Counted from the first letter of the stretch, positions 26,473-35,891 are shown. The stretch is 43,107 bases of DNA from Ignavibacteria bacterium (GCA_012518115.1 JAAYTD010000085.1:1-43107); one strand, 5' to 3'. Numbers and translations: made by a program. Notes: generated from the sequence alone by a model not told the origin.

Positions 26473-28508
26473 ACGAAAAGCAAATAAATCCTTTTGAATT
26501 AGATGATGAGTATGTTATATATTCACTCATAAACAAAGAATTTTTACCGGAAGAATACCATGAACTTGAATATAAATCCGGTAAAGATGGATTTCCAAAA
26601 GAGATTTGGAAAACATATTCAGCCTTTGCCAACACAAATTCTGGTATTATTATCATTGGTATAAAAGAGAAAAGAGGTGTTTTTCTAGTTGAGGGATTGA
26701 CAGACGAACAAATTTCAAACTATAAAAAGCATTTTTGGGACAGCTGCAACAATCCGAATACCGTTAGTGTCAATCTTTTGAGTAACGAAGATATAAAAGT
26801 AATTGAGACAAATTCAAAAAAACTGTTAGTTATTCGAGTTCCTTTCGCTCATCGTACCAAAAGACCGGTTTTTCTTACACGAAATCCATTTGGAAACACG
26901 TACAAACGCAACTACGAAGGCGACTACAGATGTACTGATGACGAAGTAAGAAGGATGCTAGCTGAAGGCGGCACAGAGCTTAAAAGAGATAACTTGCTTT
27001 TAGAAAATTTCACGATAGACGATTTAGATCCTGTCAGTATTCGTCAGTTTCGTCAATTGTTTTCATCTACAAGACCAGGGCACCCTTGGCTTGCTTTAGA
27101 AGATAAAGACCTACTAAAGAAACTCGGAGCTTATCGCATTGACCGAAAAACTGGACAAGAAGGAATTACGCTTGCTGGGCTGTTAATGTTTGGCAAAGGA
27201 GACAGCATACGAGAACAAGATGCTTTACCTGATTACTTTCCTGATTTTAGAGAGCGTTTGTCAATAGATGAAAAAGTGCGTTGGACGGATCGTATTTATC
27301 CAGACGGAACTTGGGAAAGCAATTTACTTCAATTTTATTTGAAAGTATTGCCCAAATTATCATCTACATTACCTAAACCATTCCGCTTAGATAAAGATGA
27401 ACGTGTTGATGAAACACCTGCTCATATTGCGCTGCGTGAAGCTTTTGTAAATGCATTAGTGCATACTGATTATTCGTTAAGTGGCAACATTATCATTGAA
27501 CTTGATACCGAACAATTTGTATTTTCAAATCCCGGTACACTACTTGTTTCTTTGGAACAATATTATGCGGGAGGAGTGAGTGAGTGTCGTAATCCTGCAT
27601 TACAACAAATGTTTATGCTGATTGGTCGTGCTGAAAAAGCTGGTAGTGGAGTGGACAAAATTATGTCAGGTTGGCAAGATTCTCATTGGCGAAAACCTTT
27701 TCTTGTGTTAGAAAACAAACCAGATAAAGTTAAACTCACTTTACCTATGTTTAGCGTATTGCCTAAACAAGTACTAAACGAGTTAAATACTATTTATGGC
27801 GATGTGAGCCATTTTAGTCCCGACGAACTAACTGCACTTTCTTTCTGTCTGATAGAGGGCTCAATTTCCAACCACCGCTTGCAATATGTGTTAAATATGC
27901 ACAGTTCAGACATTACGAAAATGCTTAAAAAATTGTGTGTGGGTGATTATTTAGAAGCTGAAAATTATGGTCGCTGGACTACTTATAAAATTAAACATAA
28001 GGTTGCAAGCTCAGGCGGAAACCTTGCAAGCTCAGGCGGAAAGGTTGCAACCTCAAGCGGAAAGGTTGCAAGCTCAGGCGGAAAGGTTGCAAGCTCAGGC
28101 GGAAACCTTGCAACCTCAAGCGGAAACCTTGCAACCTCAGGTGGAAAGGTTGCAAGCTCAGGCGGAAACCTTGCAACCTCAGGCGAAAAGGTTGCAAGCT
28201 CAGGCGGAAAGGTTGCAAGCTCAGGCGGAAACCTTGCAAGCTCAGGCGGAAACCTTGCAAGCTTAACCGAACTTCCTAAAAGGATAAGTATAGCAAAAAT
28301 GGAAGATATAATTATGAGAATTTGTAAGGATAATTACGTTAAAAAAGAAGAGATTGCAACATTATTGAACCGTTCAGAAAACTACATAAGAAATGAAATT
28401 TTACCTAAAATGATAAAAGAGAAAAAAATAGAGAAAAAATATCCGTACACACACAATCATCCTGAACAAGCTTATAAAACTACAGAGGAATATGCGGAAA
28501 AACTATAA
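26469..28508 (+). CDS. AlbA_2 / HATPase_c_4 DNA-binding protein with heptapeptide repeats
   Basis: A 679-residue protein of the COG2865 type. The AlbA_2 (Schlafen-like) domain is about 25-165 (EYHELEYKSG ... FANTNSGIIIIGIKE). A GHKL-type ATP-binding domain holds EAFVNALVHTDYS (324-336), FSNPG (352-356) and AEKAGSGVDKI (388-398). A helix-turn-helix part (about 440-505) follows. Then come twelve seven-residue repeats of form (V/L)A(S/T)S(G/S)G(K/N) at 512-595. The C-terminal winged-helix stretch (about 600-665) has KKEEIATLLNRSENYIRNEIL. It overlaps hsdM by 4 bases and hsdS by 17. Its role in restriction is unknown; control of the system is plausible. Confidence 0.85.
   Translation: MNEKQINPFELDDEYVIYSLINKEFLPEEYHELEYKSGKDGFPKEIWKTYSAFANTNSGIIIIGIKEKRGVFLVEGLTDEQISNYKKHFWDSCNNPNTVSVNLLSNEDIKVIETNSKKLLVIRVPFAHRTKRPVFLTRNPFGNTYKRNYEGDYRCTDDEVRRMLAEGGTELKRDNLLLENFTIDDLDPVSIRQFRQLFSSTRPGHPWLALEDKDLLKKLGAYRIDRKTGQEGITLAGLLMFGKGDSIREQDALPDYFPDFRERLSIDEKVRWTDRIYPDGTWESNLLQFYLKVLPKLSSTLPKPFRLDKDERVDETPAHIALREAFVNALVHTDYSLSGNIIIELDTEQFVFSNPGTLLVSLEQYYAGGVSECRNPALQQMFMLIGRAEKAGSGVDKIMSGWQDSHWRKPFLVLENKPDKVKLTLPMFSVLPKQVLNELNTIYGDVSHFSPDELTALSFCLIEGSISNHRLQYVLNMHSSDITKMLKKLCVGDYLEAENYGRWTTYKIKHKVASSGGNLASSGGKVATSSGKVASSGGKVASSGGNLATSSGNLATSGGKVASSGGNLATSGEKVASSGGKVASSGGNLASSGGNLASLTELPKRISIAKMEDIIMRICKDNYVKKEEIATLLNRSENYIRNEILPKMIKEKKIEKKYPYTHNHPEQAYKTTEEYAEKL
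28002..28265 (+). repeat. Twelve 21-bp tandem repeats inside the AlbA_2 gene
   Basis: Twelve full units (28002-28253) plus 12 bases of a thirteenth. The unit is (G/C)TTGCAAgCTCAGGCGGAAA(G/C). Variation is limited to a few positions: GGTT or CCTT at the joint, AAGC or AACC after the core, and three units with CAAGC, CAGGT or CAGGCG. Each unit centres on the palindrome TTGCAA. Because 21 divides by three, all reading frames stay open, which creates long spurious frames. Confidence 0.97.
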
Positions 28509-29643
28509 ACGATTAGGCGATTATATACAGCTAGTGGATGAAAGAAATTCTGATTTGAAAGTTTCTAAACTTGTCGGCGTAACTATAAACAAAGAATTTA
28601 TTCCGTCTGTAGCAAACACAATTGGCACGGATATGACAAATTACAAAATAATCCGTAAAGACCAATTTGCTTGTTGTTTGATGCAGGTGCGTAGGGATAA
28701 AAAAATTCCGATTGCACTGTTTCTGGAAGAAGAACCAGCTATTATTACACAAGCCTATCCTGTTTTTGAAATTGTTGAAACTCATGTATTGTTGCCTGAA
28801 TATCTTATGATGTGGTTTAGTCGAGTAGAATTTGATAGGCAAGCCTGTTTTCATGCCGTAGGCGGAGTGCGTGGAAGTTTGGAGTGGAGTGATTTCTGCA
28901 ATTTTATGCTTCCTATTCCTGATATTACACAACAACAAGCCATAGTAGATGAATACCAAACTATAGAGAGACGCATACAGATAAACGAAGAGCTCTGCCA
29001 AAAATTAGAAGAAACAGCACAAGCGTTATATAGAAAATATTTTATAGATGATATTGATCCTGAGAATTTACCGGAAGGGTGGAGAATGACAGAAATTAAA
29101 GAAATAGGTGAAGTTATTACGGGAAAAACTCCACCAACAGATGACGAGGATAATTTTGGTAACTTTATGCCTTTTATAACTATTCCTGATATGCACAATA
29201 ATGTTTTTACTTTCAAAACGGAAAGATATCTTTCTAAAAAGGGTGCATTATCACAAAAGAATAAAACTTTACCTGAAAACTCAATTTGTGTTAGTTGTAT
29301 TGGGACGGCAGGATTGGTTACAATTGTTACAGAACCAAGTCAAACAAATCAACAAATAAATAGTATTGTTTGTCACAAAGATTTTAGTGTTTACTATATT
29401 TTTCTAACAATGAGAAATCTAAGCCATATAGTACAAAGTCATGGCGAAAAAGGTTCTGTCGGAAACAATCTAAATAAACAAGAATTTTCAAACCTGATGT
29501 TGGTGGTGCCATCAGGTGATATGATGAAAGAATTTCAAAATAGGGTAGAACCTATTTTTGAAGTTATAAAATATCGAAGTAAAGAAACTCATAAACTAAA
29601 AGAATTACTATCTTTGCTGTTAGCAAAGATGGGGAGAGAATAA
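28492..29643 (+). CDS. hsdS: Type I restriction-modification specificity subunit
   Basis: Reads the two halves of the target site. The 383 residues hold two target-recognition domains. The first (about 1-150) ends with the conserved helix DITQQQAIVDEYQTIERRIQINEELCQKLEETAQALYRKYF. The second (about 190-345) starts ENLPEGWRMTEIKEIGEVITGKTP and ends NKQEFSNLMLVVPS. The N-terminus is short, starting at the RLGDYIQLVDERN strand. It overlaps the AlbA_2 gene by 17 bases. The recognised sequence cannot be read from the protein. Confidence 0.93.
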   Translation: MRKNYKRLGDYIQLVDERNSDLKVSKLVGVTINKEFIPSVANTIGTDMTNYKIIRKDQFACCLMQVRRDKKIPIALFLEEEPAIITQAYPVFEIVETHVLLPEYLMMWFSRVEFDRQACFHAVGGVRGSLEWSDFCNFMLPIPDITQQQAIVDEYQTIERRIQINEELCQKLEETAQALYRKYFIDDIDPENLPEGWRMTEIKEIGEVITGKTPPTDDEDNFGNFMPFITIPDMHNNVFTFKTERYLSKKGALSQKNKTLPENSICVSCIGTAGLVTIVTEPSQTNQQINSIVCHKDFSVYYIFLTMRNLSHIVQSHGEKGSVGNNLNKQEFSNLMLVVPSGDMMKEFQNRVEPIFEVIKYRSKETHKLKELLSLLLAKMGRE

Positions 29644-29646
29644 ATA

Positions 29647-30303
29647 ATGACAATCCAGCACGAACATAATCGCAAAAGTATTCGCCTAAAAGGATACGAT
29701 TATTCGCAAGAAGGATTGTATTTTATAACGATTTGTTGTCAAGATGAAATTTGTAGGTTTGGACATATTGAAAACGACGAAATGATATGTAACCAATATG
29801 GAATTGTGGCATACAACGAATGGATGAAAACGCCACAAATACGTTCAAATATTACGTTGCACGAATTTGTTGTGATGCCCAATCATATCCACGGTATTAT
29901 TGAAATAAATCACGATACGGAATTATATTTCCAAAACCGTATGGGCGAATTGTATATCCCGAATCGTATGGACGAATTATATCCCCAAAACCGTATGGAC
30001 GAATTGCATACCAAAAGCTGTAGGGGCGAATTGCATTCGCCCATTCCAGCGGGCGTATTCAATACGCCCCTACGGATGCGGTCGCCGTCGCAAACGATTG
30101 GTGCAATCGTCCGCGGGTACAAATCGGCGGTTACAAAACAATTGAATGCGTTGGGAATGATCGAAAAATTATGGCAAGGCAATTATTACGAACATATTAT
30201 ACGCAATGAAAAATCATATTTGCATATTTCTGAATATATTCACAACAATCCCATACAATGGATAAACGATAAATTTTATAATCATGAAACTTACAGAAAA
30301 TGA
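29647..30303 (+). CDS. REP-associated tyrosine transposase (Y1_Tnp, RAYT)
   Basis: A single-strand DNA transposase of the IS200-like HUH type. The metal-binding HUH pair is H80-I-H82 in VVMPNHIHGII. The attacking tyrosine is likely Y180 or Y181 in WQGNYYEHIIRNE. Residues about 91-146 are an insertion not normal for the family, made of nine-residue repeats (ELYxxNRMD) and an REP-like palindrome at DNA level. The gene starts three bases after hsdS and ends 20 bases inside hsdR, so it sits in the restriction operon without breaking it. No flanking transposon ends were found. The frame is intact. Confidence 0.88.
   Translation: MTIQHEHNRKSIRLKGYDYSQEGLYFITICCQDEICRFGHIENDEMICNQYGIVAYNEWMKTPQIRSNITLHEFVVMPNHIHGIIEINHDTELYFQNRMGELYIPNRMDELYPQNRMDELHTKSCRGELHSPIPAGVFNTPLRMRSPSQTIGAIVRGYKSAVTKQLNALGMIEKLWQGNYYEHIIRNEKSYLHISEYIHNNPIQWINDKFYNHETYRK
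29920..30027 (+). repeat. Four 27-bp tandem repeats inside the RAYT gene
   Basis: Four degenerate units begin at 29920, 29947, 29974 and 30001. They start GAATT and end near CGTATGGRC or TGTAGGGGC. They encode ELYFQNRMG, ELYIPNRMD, ELYPQNRMD and ELHTKSCRG. The last unit runs directly into the palindrome at 30021. Confidence 0.9.
30021..30072 (+). repeat. REP-like double hairpin inside the RAYT gene
   Basis: TAGGGGCG at 30021 pairs with CGCCCCTA ending at 30072. Between them are two perfect hairpins: GGGCGAAT/ATTCGCCC (30024-30042) and GGGCGTATT/AATACGCCC (30051-30069). The second has the same stem as the hairpin at 14218-14236. RAYT proteins act on such palindromes. Confidence 0.88.
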
Positions 30304-33300
30304 ATTAGAAAAGGTATTTATTGAATTATTAGAGCAAGAGGGCTACGCACATAGTGCAGGTGCTTCGTTGCCACGTTCCTCAATGAACGAGGTGCTAATA
30401 GAAGAAGATTTGCGTAGTTTTTTGCTTTCGCGCTATAAGTCAGACAAACTGACGGAAAACGAGCTTAGTTCTATCATCCAACAACTTAAGTCGCTTTCTT
30501 CTAATGACTTATACGAAAGTAATAAGCGGTTTATGCAGATGCTTTCAAACGGTTTTATTCTGAAAAGAGATGACCACAAGCAGAAAGATATTTACATTGA
30601 GTTTATTGACTATAGATCTTTAGAAAAAAATCTATATCTTAAATCCGAAAAAGCTACTTCTCTAGTTGCGGAAAATAATGAAGACAATAATATCTACAGA
30701 TTTGTAACTCAGTTGAAAATCGAAGGCAACGAAAAACGTATTCCCGACGGAATTATTTATGTAAACGGCTTGCCATTAGTGGTTTTTGAATTTAAGACTA
30801 CCATTAAAGAAGAAACTACAATTCACGATGCTTACAAGCAACTTACAGTGCGTTATCGTCGCGATATTCCCGAACTTTTCAAATACAACGCTTTTTGTGT
30901 TATCAGCGATGGCGTAAACAGTAAGGCAGGCTCATTGTTTGCTCCTTACGAGTTTTATTATGCATGGAGAAGAATAGAAAGTTTATCAAAAGATGTTGAC
31001 GGAATTGACAGTATGTTTACCTTAATCAAAGGAATGTTCAACAAAAACCGTTTTCGAGACATACTTCGTAATTTTATCTTTTTTCCCGATACAGAAAAAA
31101 ATGAAAGTAAAATTGTTTGTCGCTATCCTCAATATTATGCTGCCCGTGCTTTATACGAAAATATCAAGCAAGTTCAAAAACCTCATGGAAATGGAAAAGG
31201 CGGAACATATTTCGGAGCAACTGGCAGTGGCAAAAGCTTCACGATGCTTTATCTTACACGTTTGCTGATGAAAAGCGAATATTTTGCTAGTCCAACAATT
31301 GTACTTATTACAGATCGTACCGATTTAGACGACCAGCTAGCTGCACAATTTGTAAATGCCAAGGAATTTATAGGTGATGATACAGTGCAAAGCGTAGAAA
31401 GTCGTGCAGATTTACGCGAAAAACTACAAGGCAGACAGAGCGGAGGCGTTTTTCTTACTACTATCCAGAAATTTGCTGAAGACACGGAATTGCTTACCGA
31501 ACGCTATAATGTGATTTGCATTTCAGATGAAGCACATCGCACACAAACAAATCTTGACCAAAAAATCCGTATTACCGAGCAAGGAGTTATTAAATCGTTT
31601 GGTTTTGCTAAATATCTGCACGATTCTTTGCCTAATGCTACTTACGTTGGTTTTACGGGAACACCTATAGATGCTACTTTAGATGTTTTCGGTCCAGTGG
31701 TAGATTCTTACACAATGACCGAATCAGTTAAAGATGAAATTACTGTGCGTATCGTTTACGAAGGCAGAGCTGCTAAAGTAGCTTTAGACAATAGCAAGTT
31801 AGAGGAGATAGAGCGTTACTACGAAGCGGCTGCGGAAGCTGGAGCTAATGAATATCAAATTGAGCAAAGTAAAAAAGAAACTGCTAAAATGAACGCTATT
31901 CTTGGCGATCCAAAACGTTTACAAAGTATTGCTAAAGATTTTGTAGAACATTATGAAAAACGTGTTTCGGAAAAAGCAACGTTGAAAGGTAAAGCTATGT
32001 TTGTTTGTAGCAACAGAGAAATAGCTTACGATCTGTTTAAGCGGATTATTGCACTTCGTCCCGAATGGAATGAAATACGTGCAGCAGAAGAAGGAGCAGA
32101 ACTTTCCGACAAGGATAAAAGGGAATTGAAACCAATAGAGCGAATAAAAATGGTAATGACACGCTCAAAAGACGACGAGAAAGAACTTTGGGATTTGTTA
32201 GGAACAAAGGAAGACAGAAAAGAGCTCGACAGACAATTCAAAAATGAGAAATCTAACTTTAAAATAGCTATCGTGGTTGATATGTGGCTAACAGGGTTCG
32301 ACGTGCCTTTTTTGGATACTATTTATATTGACAAACCAATACAGCAACACAATTTAATACAAACTATTTCGCGAGTAAATCGCCGAGTGGAAGGGAAAAA
32401 CAAAGGGCTTGTGGTTGATTATATTGGCATCAAAAAACAGATGAATTTGGCACTTGCTCAATACGATAAAATTGACAGTGATAATTTTGAAGATATATCT
32501 CAATCACTTATGATAATGCGAGAGCATTTGGATTTGTTGAAACGCTTGATGCACAAGTTTGACGATACAAAGTATTTCAAAGGTTCAAACTTAGAAAAAC
32601 TAAATACGCTTAATTTGGCTGCTGAGTTTGTGCAACAAACCAAAGAAACTGAAAGTAAATTTATGGGGCTTACAAAACGTTTGAAAGCTGCTTATGATAT
32701 TTGCGTGGGAAGCGAACAAATAACACCGGAAGAGCGAGATTATGTACATTTTTATCTAGCTATTCGTTCTATTATTTTTAAACTGATTAAAGGCGACACT
32801 CCCGATGTGGTACAAATGAACAACCGTGTGCGTCAGATGATTGAAGAAGCTTTACGAAGTGATGGTGTTGAGGAAATATTGAAAATTGGCGATGAAGCCA
32901 AAAGTGAACAAGATTTGTTTGACGAAGAATATTTGGCAAAAATCAATAAGATAAAGCTACCTAATACGAAAATCAAACTCTTGCAGAAACTTTTAGCAAA
33001 AGCTATTGGGCAACTGCGAAAAATTAATCGTATAAAAGGAATTGACTTTAGCAATCGAATGCAAGAATTAGTGAATCGATACAACAACCGTTCAGCAAAC
33101 GATATTTTGCGAAGCGAGGTATATGAAGAGATGGCTGAAAAGCTTACCGCTATGATTTGGGACGTACACAAAGAATTTTCTGCTGGCGAAGAGTTAGGAA
33201 TTGATTTTGAAGAAAAAGCCTTTTATGATATTCTAAAAGAGTTGTGCGTGAAATACGACTTTACATATCCCGACAACAAAATGATAGAATTGGCTAAAAA

Positions 33301-33496
33301 AGTCAAAAAGCTAGTTGATAGTCAGGCCTGTTATCCCGATTGGAATAAGCGTGAAGATATAAAGTCTACGTTGAAAGCCAGATTGATTTTATTGCTTGAT
33401 GAATACAATTATCCGCCTGCTGTGTTAGATGAAGCTTATACAGAAATTTTTGAACAAGCGGAAAATTTTAAGAAAAATATTAGATATAGTTATTAA
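30284..33496 (+). CDS. hsdR: Type I restriction endonuclease and translocase subunit
   Basis: Cuts DNA after ATP-driven translocation. The 1070-residue protein has the PD-(D/E)xK nuclease site at D155 and E169-F-K171 (RIPDGIIYVNGLPLVVFEFK). P-loop GATGSGKS is at 311-318, the DEAH box at 415-418 (ISDEAHRTQ), then GFTGTPID and the motif with GFDVPFLDTIYIDKP and QTISRVNR. The C-terminal helical part binds the methyltransferase. All key residues are present, so it looks active. The start overlaps the RAYT end by 20 bases. It converges on the permease gene with a 31-base gap and no clear terminator. Confidence 0.96.
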   Translation: MKLTENELEKVFIELLEQEGYAHSAGASLPRSSMNEVLIEEDLRSFLLSRYKSDKLTENELSSIIQQLKSLSSNDLYESNKRFMQMLSNGFILKRDDHKQKDIYIEFIDYRSLEKNLYLKSEKATSLVAENNEDNNIYRFVTQLKIEGNEKRIPDGIIYVNGLPLVVFEFKTTIKEETTIHDAYKQLTVRYRRDIPELFKYNAFCVISDGVNSKAGSLFAPYEFYYAWRRIESLSKDVDGIDSMFTLIKGMFNKNRFRDILRNFIFFPDTEKNESKIVCRYPQYYAARALYENIKQVQKPHGNGKGGTYFGATGSGKSFTMLYLTRLLMKSEYFASPTIVLITDRTDLDDQLAAQFVNAKEFIGDDTVQSVESRADLREKLQGRQSGGVFLTTIQKFAEDTELLTERYNVICISDEAHRTQTNLDQKIRITEQGVIKSFGFAKYLHDSLPNATYVGFTGTPIDATLDVFGPVVDSYTMTESVKDEITVRIVYEGRAAKVALDNSKLEEIERYYEAAAEAGANEYQIEQSKKETAKMNAILGDPKRLQSIAKDFVEHYEKRVSEKATLKGKAMFVCSNREIAYDLFKRIIALRPEWNEIRAAEEGAELSDKDKRELKPIERIKMVMTRSKDDEKELWDLLGTKEDRKELDRQFKNEKSNFKIAIVVDMWLTGFDVPFLDTIYIDKPIQQHNLIQTISRVNRRVEGKNKGLVVDYIGIKKQMNLALAQYDKIDSDNFEDISQSLMIMREHLDLLKRLMHKFDDTKYFKGSNLEKLNTLNLAAEFVQQTKETESKFMGLTKRLKAAYDICVGSEQITPEERDYVHFYLAIRSIIFKLIKGDTPDVVQMNNRVRQMIEEALRSDGVEEILKIGDEAKSEQDLFDEEYLAKINKIKLPNTKIKLLQKLLAKAIGQLRKINRIKGIDFSNRMQELVNRYNNRSANDILRSEVYEEMAEKLTAMIWDVHKEFSAGEELGIDFEEKAFYDILKELCVKYDFTYPDNKMIELAKKVKKLVDSQACYPDWNKREDIKSTLKARLILLLDEYNYPPAVLDEAYTEIFEQAENFKKNIRYSY

Positions 33497-33527
33497 ACAA
33501 GTTTTATGTTATCTATTTCCCACACCA

Positions 33528-35777
33528 TTAATTAATTATTTTTTTCCCGTTTGAATGCACAAAAAGAACGTTTCCAATATCGTCATATCCTTCAAAAAGA
33601 GAAAGATCGCCTTCTCTTTTAAAGGCATTTTCATTAAAACCTATCATTGTAAGTCCAGCATCAAGTGATCTTTTATTAATAATTTCTTTTACGGAAATGT
33701 GTTCATCTCGCTCAATAATTTCAATATTAGCTTCTGTAATTGGCATACGTCCGCTATTAATTAGTTGCTTCATTTTTTGTTTAACTTCTGCTATTTCATG
33801 AGCGAAACAGATATTAAATATTTTTATGTTAGCTTTTCTCCAAGTCGGGTATCCCATTATGATAAAGCCAAGTAGAATCATTAGATTTGTGTTCACGGTA
33901 TCAAAGCTACGCACCCAAATATGAATACCGTTTTTATATAAAATAGGTTTGCGACTTGTGCCTAAAATACAGACATCAAATCCGCCTGCACTTACCATAC
34001 GGAAATTAGTTGTTATATCGTGCAAATCATTCCCGGGCTCACTTTTCATATACTCAAAAATCACCATATTATTTTCCATTCCTGCAATTCCCGGAGTTTG
34101 AACGGATTGCGATATAGCTGATGTAGTTGATGGTGAAATAAGCGTATCGATATAAACTTGATTAGATGTATCGAGATTATTGAGCAAACGTTCTAATTCA
34201 ACTTTTGCTTGTTCGTTTGTCTTTTTTGAGTAGTAGCCATCTATTAAATGTAAGTATGTGCCAAATCCATATTTATAAGAAATCCAGTTTAGTAATTTCA
34301 GTGCAGAATCTCGTTTAAAAGTGTTTCTTGAAATACATATTGCACTTGGTCGCCATTCTTCTTCCGGCATAGTTTGTTCATGGTCATCATCAGTTGAAAC
34401 TCTTTTTCGCTTGTTTTGAAGATATATTTGCAATGCTCTATTCATTTGGAAAAGCGTGTTTGCAAATATCGCTGAAAATCCTTTGCGGTCGCTGTGATAA
34501 TGTTCCATATAAATATAGAGTACAACGATAGCTATATATGCTACAAGCGTATAAATCACACTGATTTGAAACATTGCCCAAACTGAAATAACAAATCCCG
34601 CCAATGAAATATACCATTTCGATTTGAATGTAGGTCTATATGCCGGCGAAGAGCCGAAGTGGTGAAGAAAAGAAATCAAACAGAGACTTCCGTATGTAAC
34701 TAAAAAGAACATAGAGATAATTTGTGCCACCGAATCAACACTACCGAACGCAACAAAAACTATAGCTATCATGCAAGTAATCAATGAAGCATTAGCAGGT
34801 TCATTATCTTTTGCCCGTGTTTGGCTAAGCCATCTATTGTTGCCCCTCATAGGTAGCGAGTCGTCTAAAGCAAGAGCTTGCAATGTGCGAGGTCCCACCA
34901 TAATAGAACTCAAAGCTGATGTAAACGTGCAGGCAGCTAAGCCAAGTGGAATTAGAATCTTACCACCAATAGCTATGTCCGACATAATTAATTGGTTGTT
35001 TAATAAATCTTCAGGCAGTGCAGAGTTTGCAAACTTTAAGCAAATAAGCAGATATAAAACTAATCCTGTAAATGTTGCCGCAGTAGTGCCTAGCGGGATA
35101 GATTTTCCCGGATTTTTCAAATCGCCCGAAAGTCCCACTCCAGCAGTAATTCCTGTAAATGCGGGAAATATGATAGCTAAAACTAAAAACATATTTCCTG
35201 TATTTTTTAATGTAGCGTTTGCACTAAAATAATCTATTCCTGTGCCTCCTACCGGACTACCAAAGAAAAACGCAAGTATAGCAATCAAAACAATTGTTCC
35301 CGCAACATACAACACTTTCAAGCCCACATTAGCTCCTTTTGTTAAAACCAAGACCGATAGCAAGAGCATTGCGGGAATACTTATTACTTGTTTAGGAAGA
35401 ATAATATTGAAGTTGGCGTAAATATAATTGAATAGGAAATCAAAAGCTTCAGTAAAAGCTACTATATAAAAAGCTACGCTAATTGTCTGCGAAAGATAGA
35501 GTAATATGCCTAAAGTAGCGCCAATATTAAGTCCGAATGAACGTGAAATGATAAAATATTCGCCGCCCCCTTCAACGCGTTTGTTTGTAGCTAGTTCCGA
35601 TATGGCAAGAGCTGTAGGAATAGTAACTAAATGTCCAATCATAATGAGAAGAAATGTTCCCCATAAGCCGACTGAACCAACAGCATATCCGAAACGCAAA
35701 AAAACAATAGCTCCAACAATTGTAGAAAGAGCGGTAAAATAAACAGCGGAAGTTCCGAATTTTTTGGTATTGCTCAT
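33528..35777 (-). CDS. SLC12-like amino acid / cation-chloride permease
   Basis: A 749-residue transporter of the APC superfamily. The membrane part (about 10-430) has about 12 helices. The first helix has STIVGAIVFLRFGYAVGSVGLWG, as in Na-K-Cl cotransporters, and GGGEYFIISRSFG is the conserved loop after helix 2. The C-terminal 290 residues are soluble and resemble the tail of that family (PSAICISRNTFKRDSALKLLNWISY; LIDGYYSKKT). The substrate is not certain. It has its own promoter upstream. Confidence 0.85.
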   Translation of the reverse strand: MSNTKKFGTSAVYFTALSTIVGAIVFLRFGYAVGSVGLWGTFLLIMIGHLVTIPTALAISELATNKRVEGGGEYFIISRSFGLNIGATLGILLYLSQTISVAFYIVAFTEAFDFLFNYIYANFNIILPKQVISIPAMLLLSVLVLTKGANVGLKVLYVAGTIVLIAILAFFFGSPVGGTGIDYFSANATLKNTGNMFLVLAIIFPAFTGITAGVGLSGDLKNPGKSIPLGTTAATFTGLVLYLLICLKFANSALPEDLLNNQLIMSDIAIGGKILIPLGLAACTFTSALSSIMVGPRTLQALALDDSLPMRGNNRWLSQTRAKDNEPANASLITCMIAIVFVAFGSVDSVAQIISMFFLVTYGSLCLISFLHHFGSSPAYRPTFKSKWYISLAGFVISVWAMFQISVIYTLVAYIAIVVLYIYMEHYHSDRKGFSAIFANTLFQMNRALQIYLQNKRKRVSTDDDHEQTMPEEEWRPSAICISRNTFKRDSALKLLNWISYKYGFGTYLHLIDGYYSKKTNEQAKVELERLLNNLDTSNQVYIDTLISPSTTSAISQSVQTPGIAGMENNMVIFEYMKSEPGNDLHDITTNFRMVSAGGFDVCILGTSRKPILYKNGIHIWVRSFDTVNTNLMILLGFIIMGYPTWRKANIKIFNICFAHEIAEVKQKMKQLINSGRMPITEANIEIIERDEHISVKEIINKRSLDAGLTMIGFNENAFKREGDLSLFEGYDDIGNVLFVHSNGKKIIN

Positions 35778-35821
35778 AACAATATAGTTTTATGTTTTCG
35801 TTATTCTAATATCATATACTA

Positions 35822-35854
35822 CAAATATACAAAACTCCTAATTAATACAACAAT
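35822..35854 (-). promoter_or_regulatory. Promoter of the permease gene
   Basis: On the minus strand TATATTTG (35829-35822) is a perfect -7 element; the predicted start is about 40 bases before the ATG. The -33 element is weaker: GTTG at 18 bases or ATTG at 21 bases. The sequence 35820-35890 is duplicated around the MITE-like copy 3. Confidence 0.6.
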
Positions 35855-35891
35855 TCATTATCAAAAAAATCTTGAAATTTTTAAAAAATAT

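Noticed and set aside
27967-28266. A 99-codon plus-strand frame reading LQAQAERLQAQAETLQ, a seemingly ideal heptad coiled coil.
   Set aside because: It is the 21-bp repeat of the AlbA_2 gene read in another frame. The repeat keeps every frame open, and there is no start signal.
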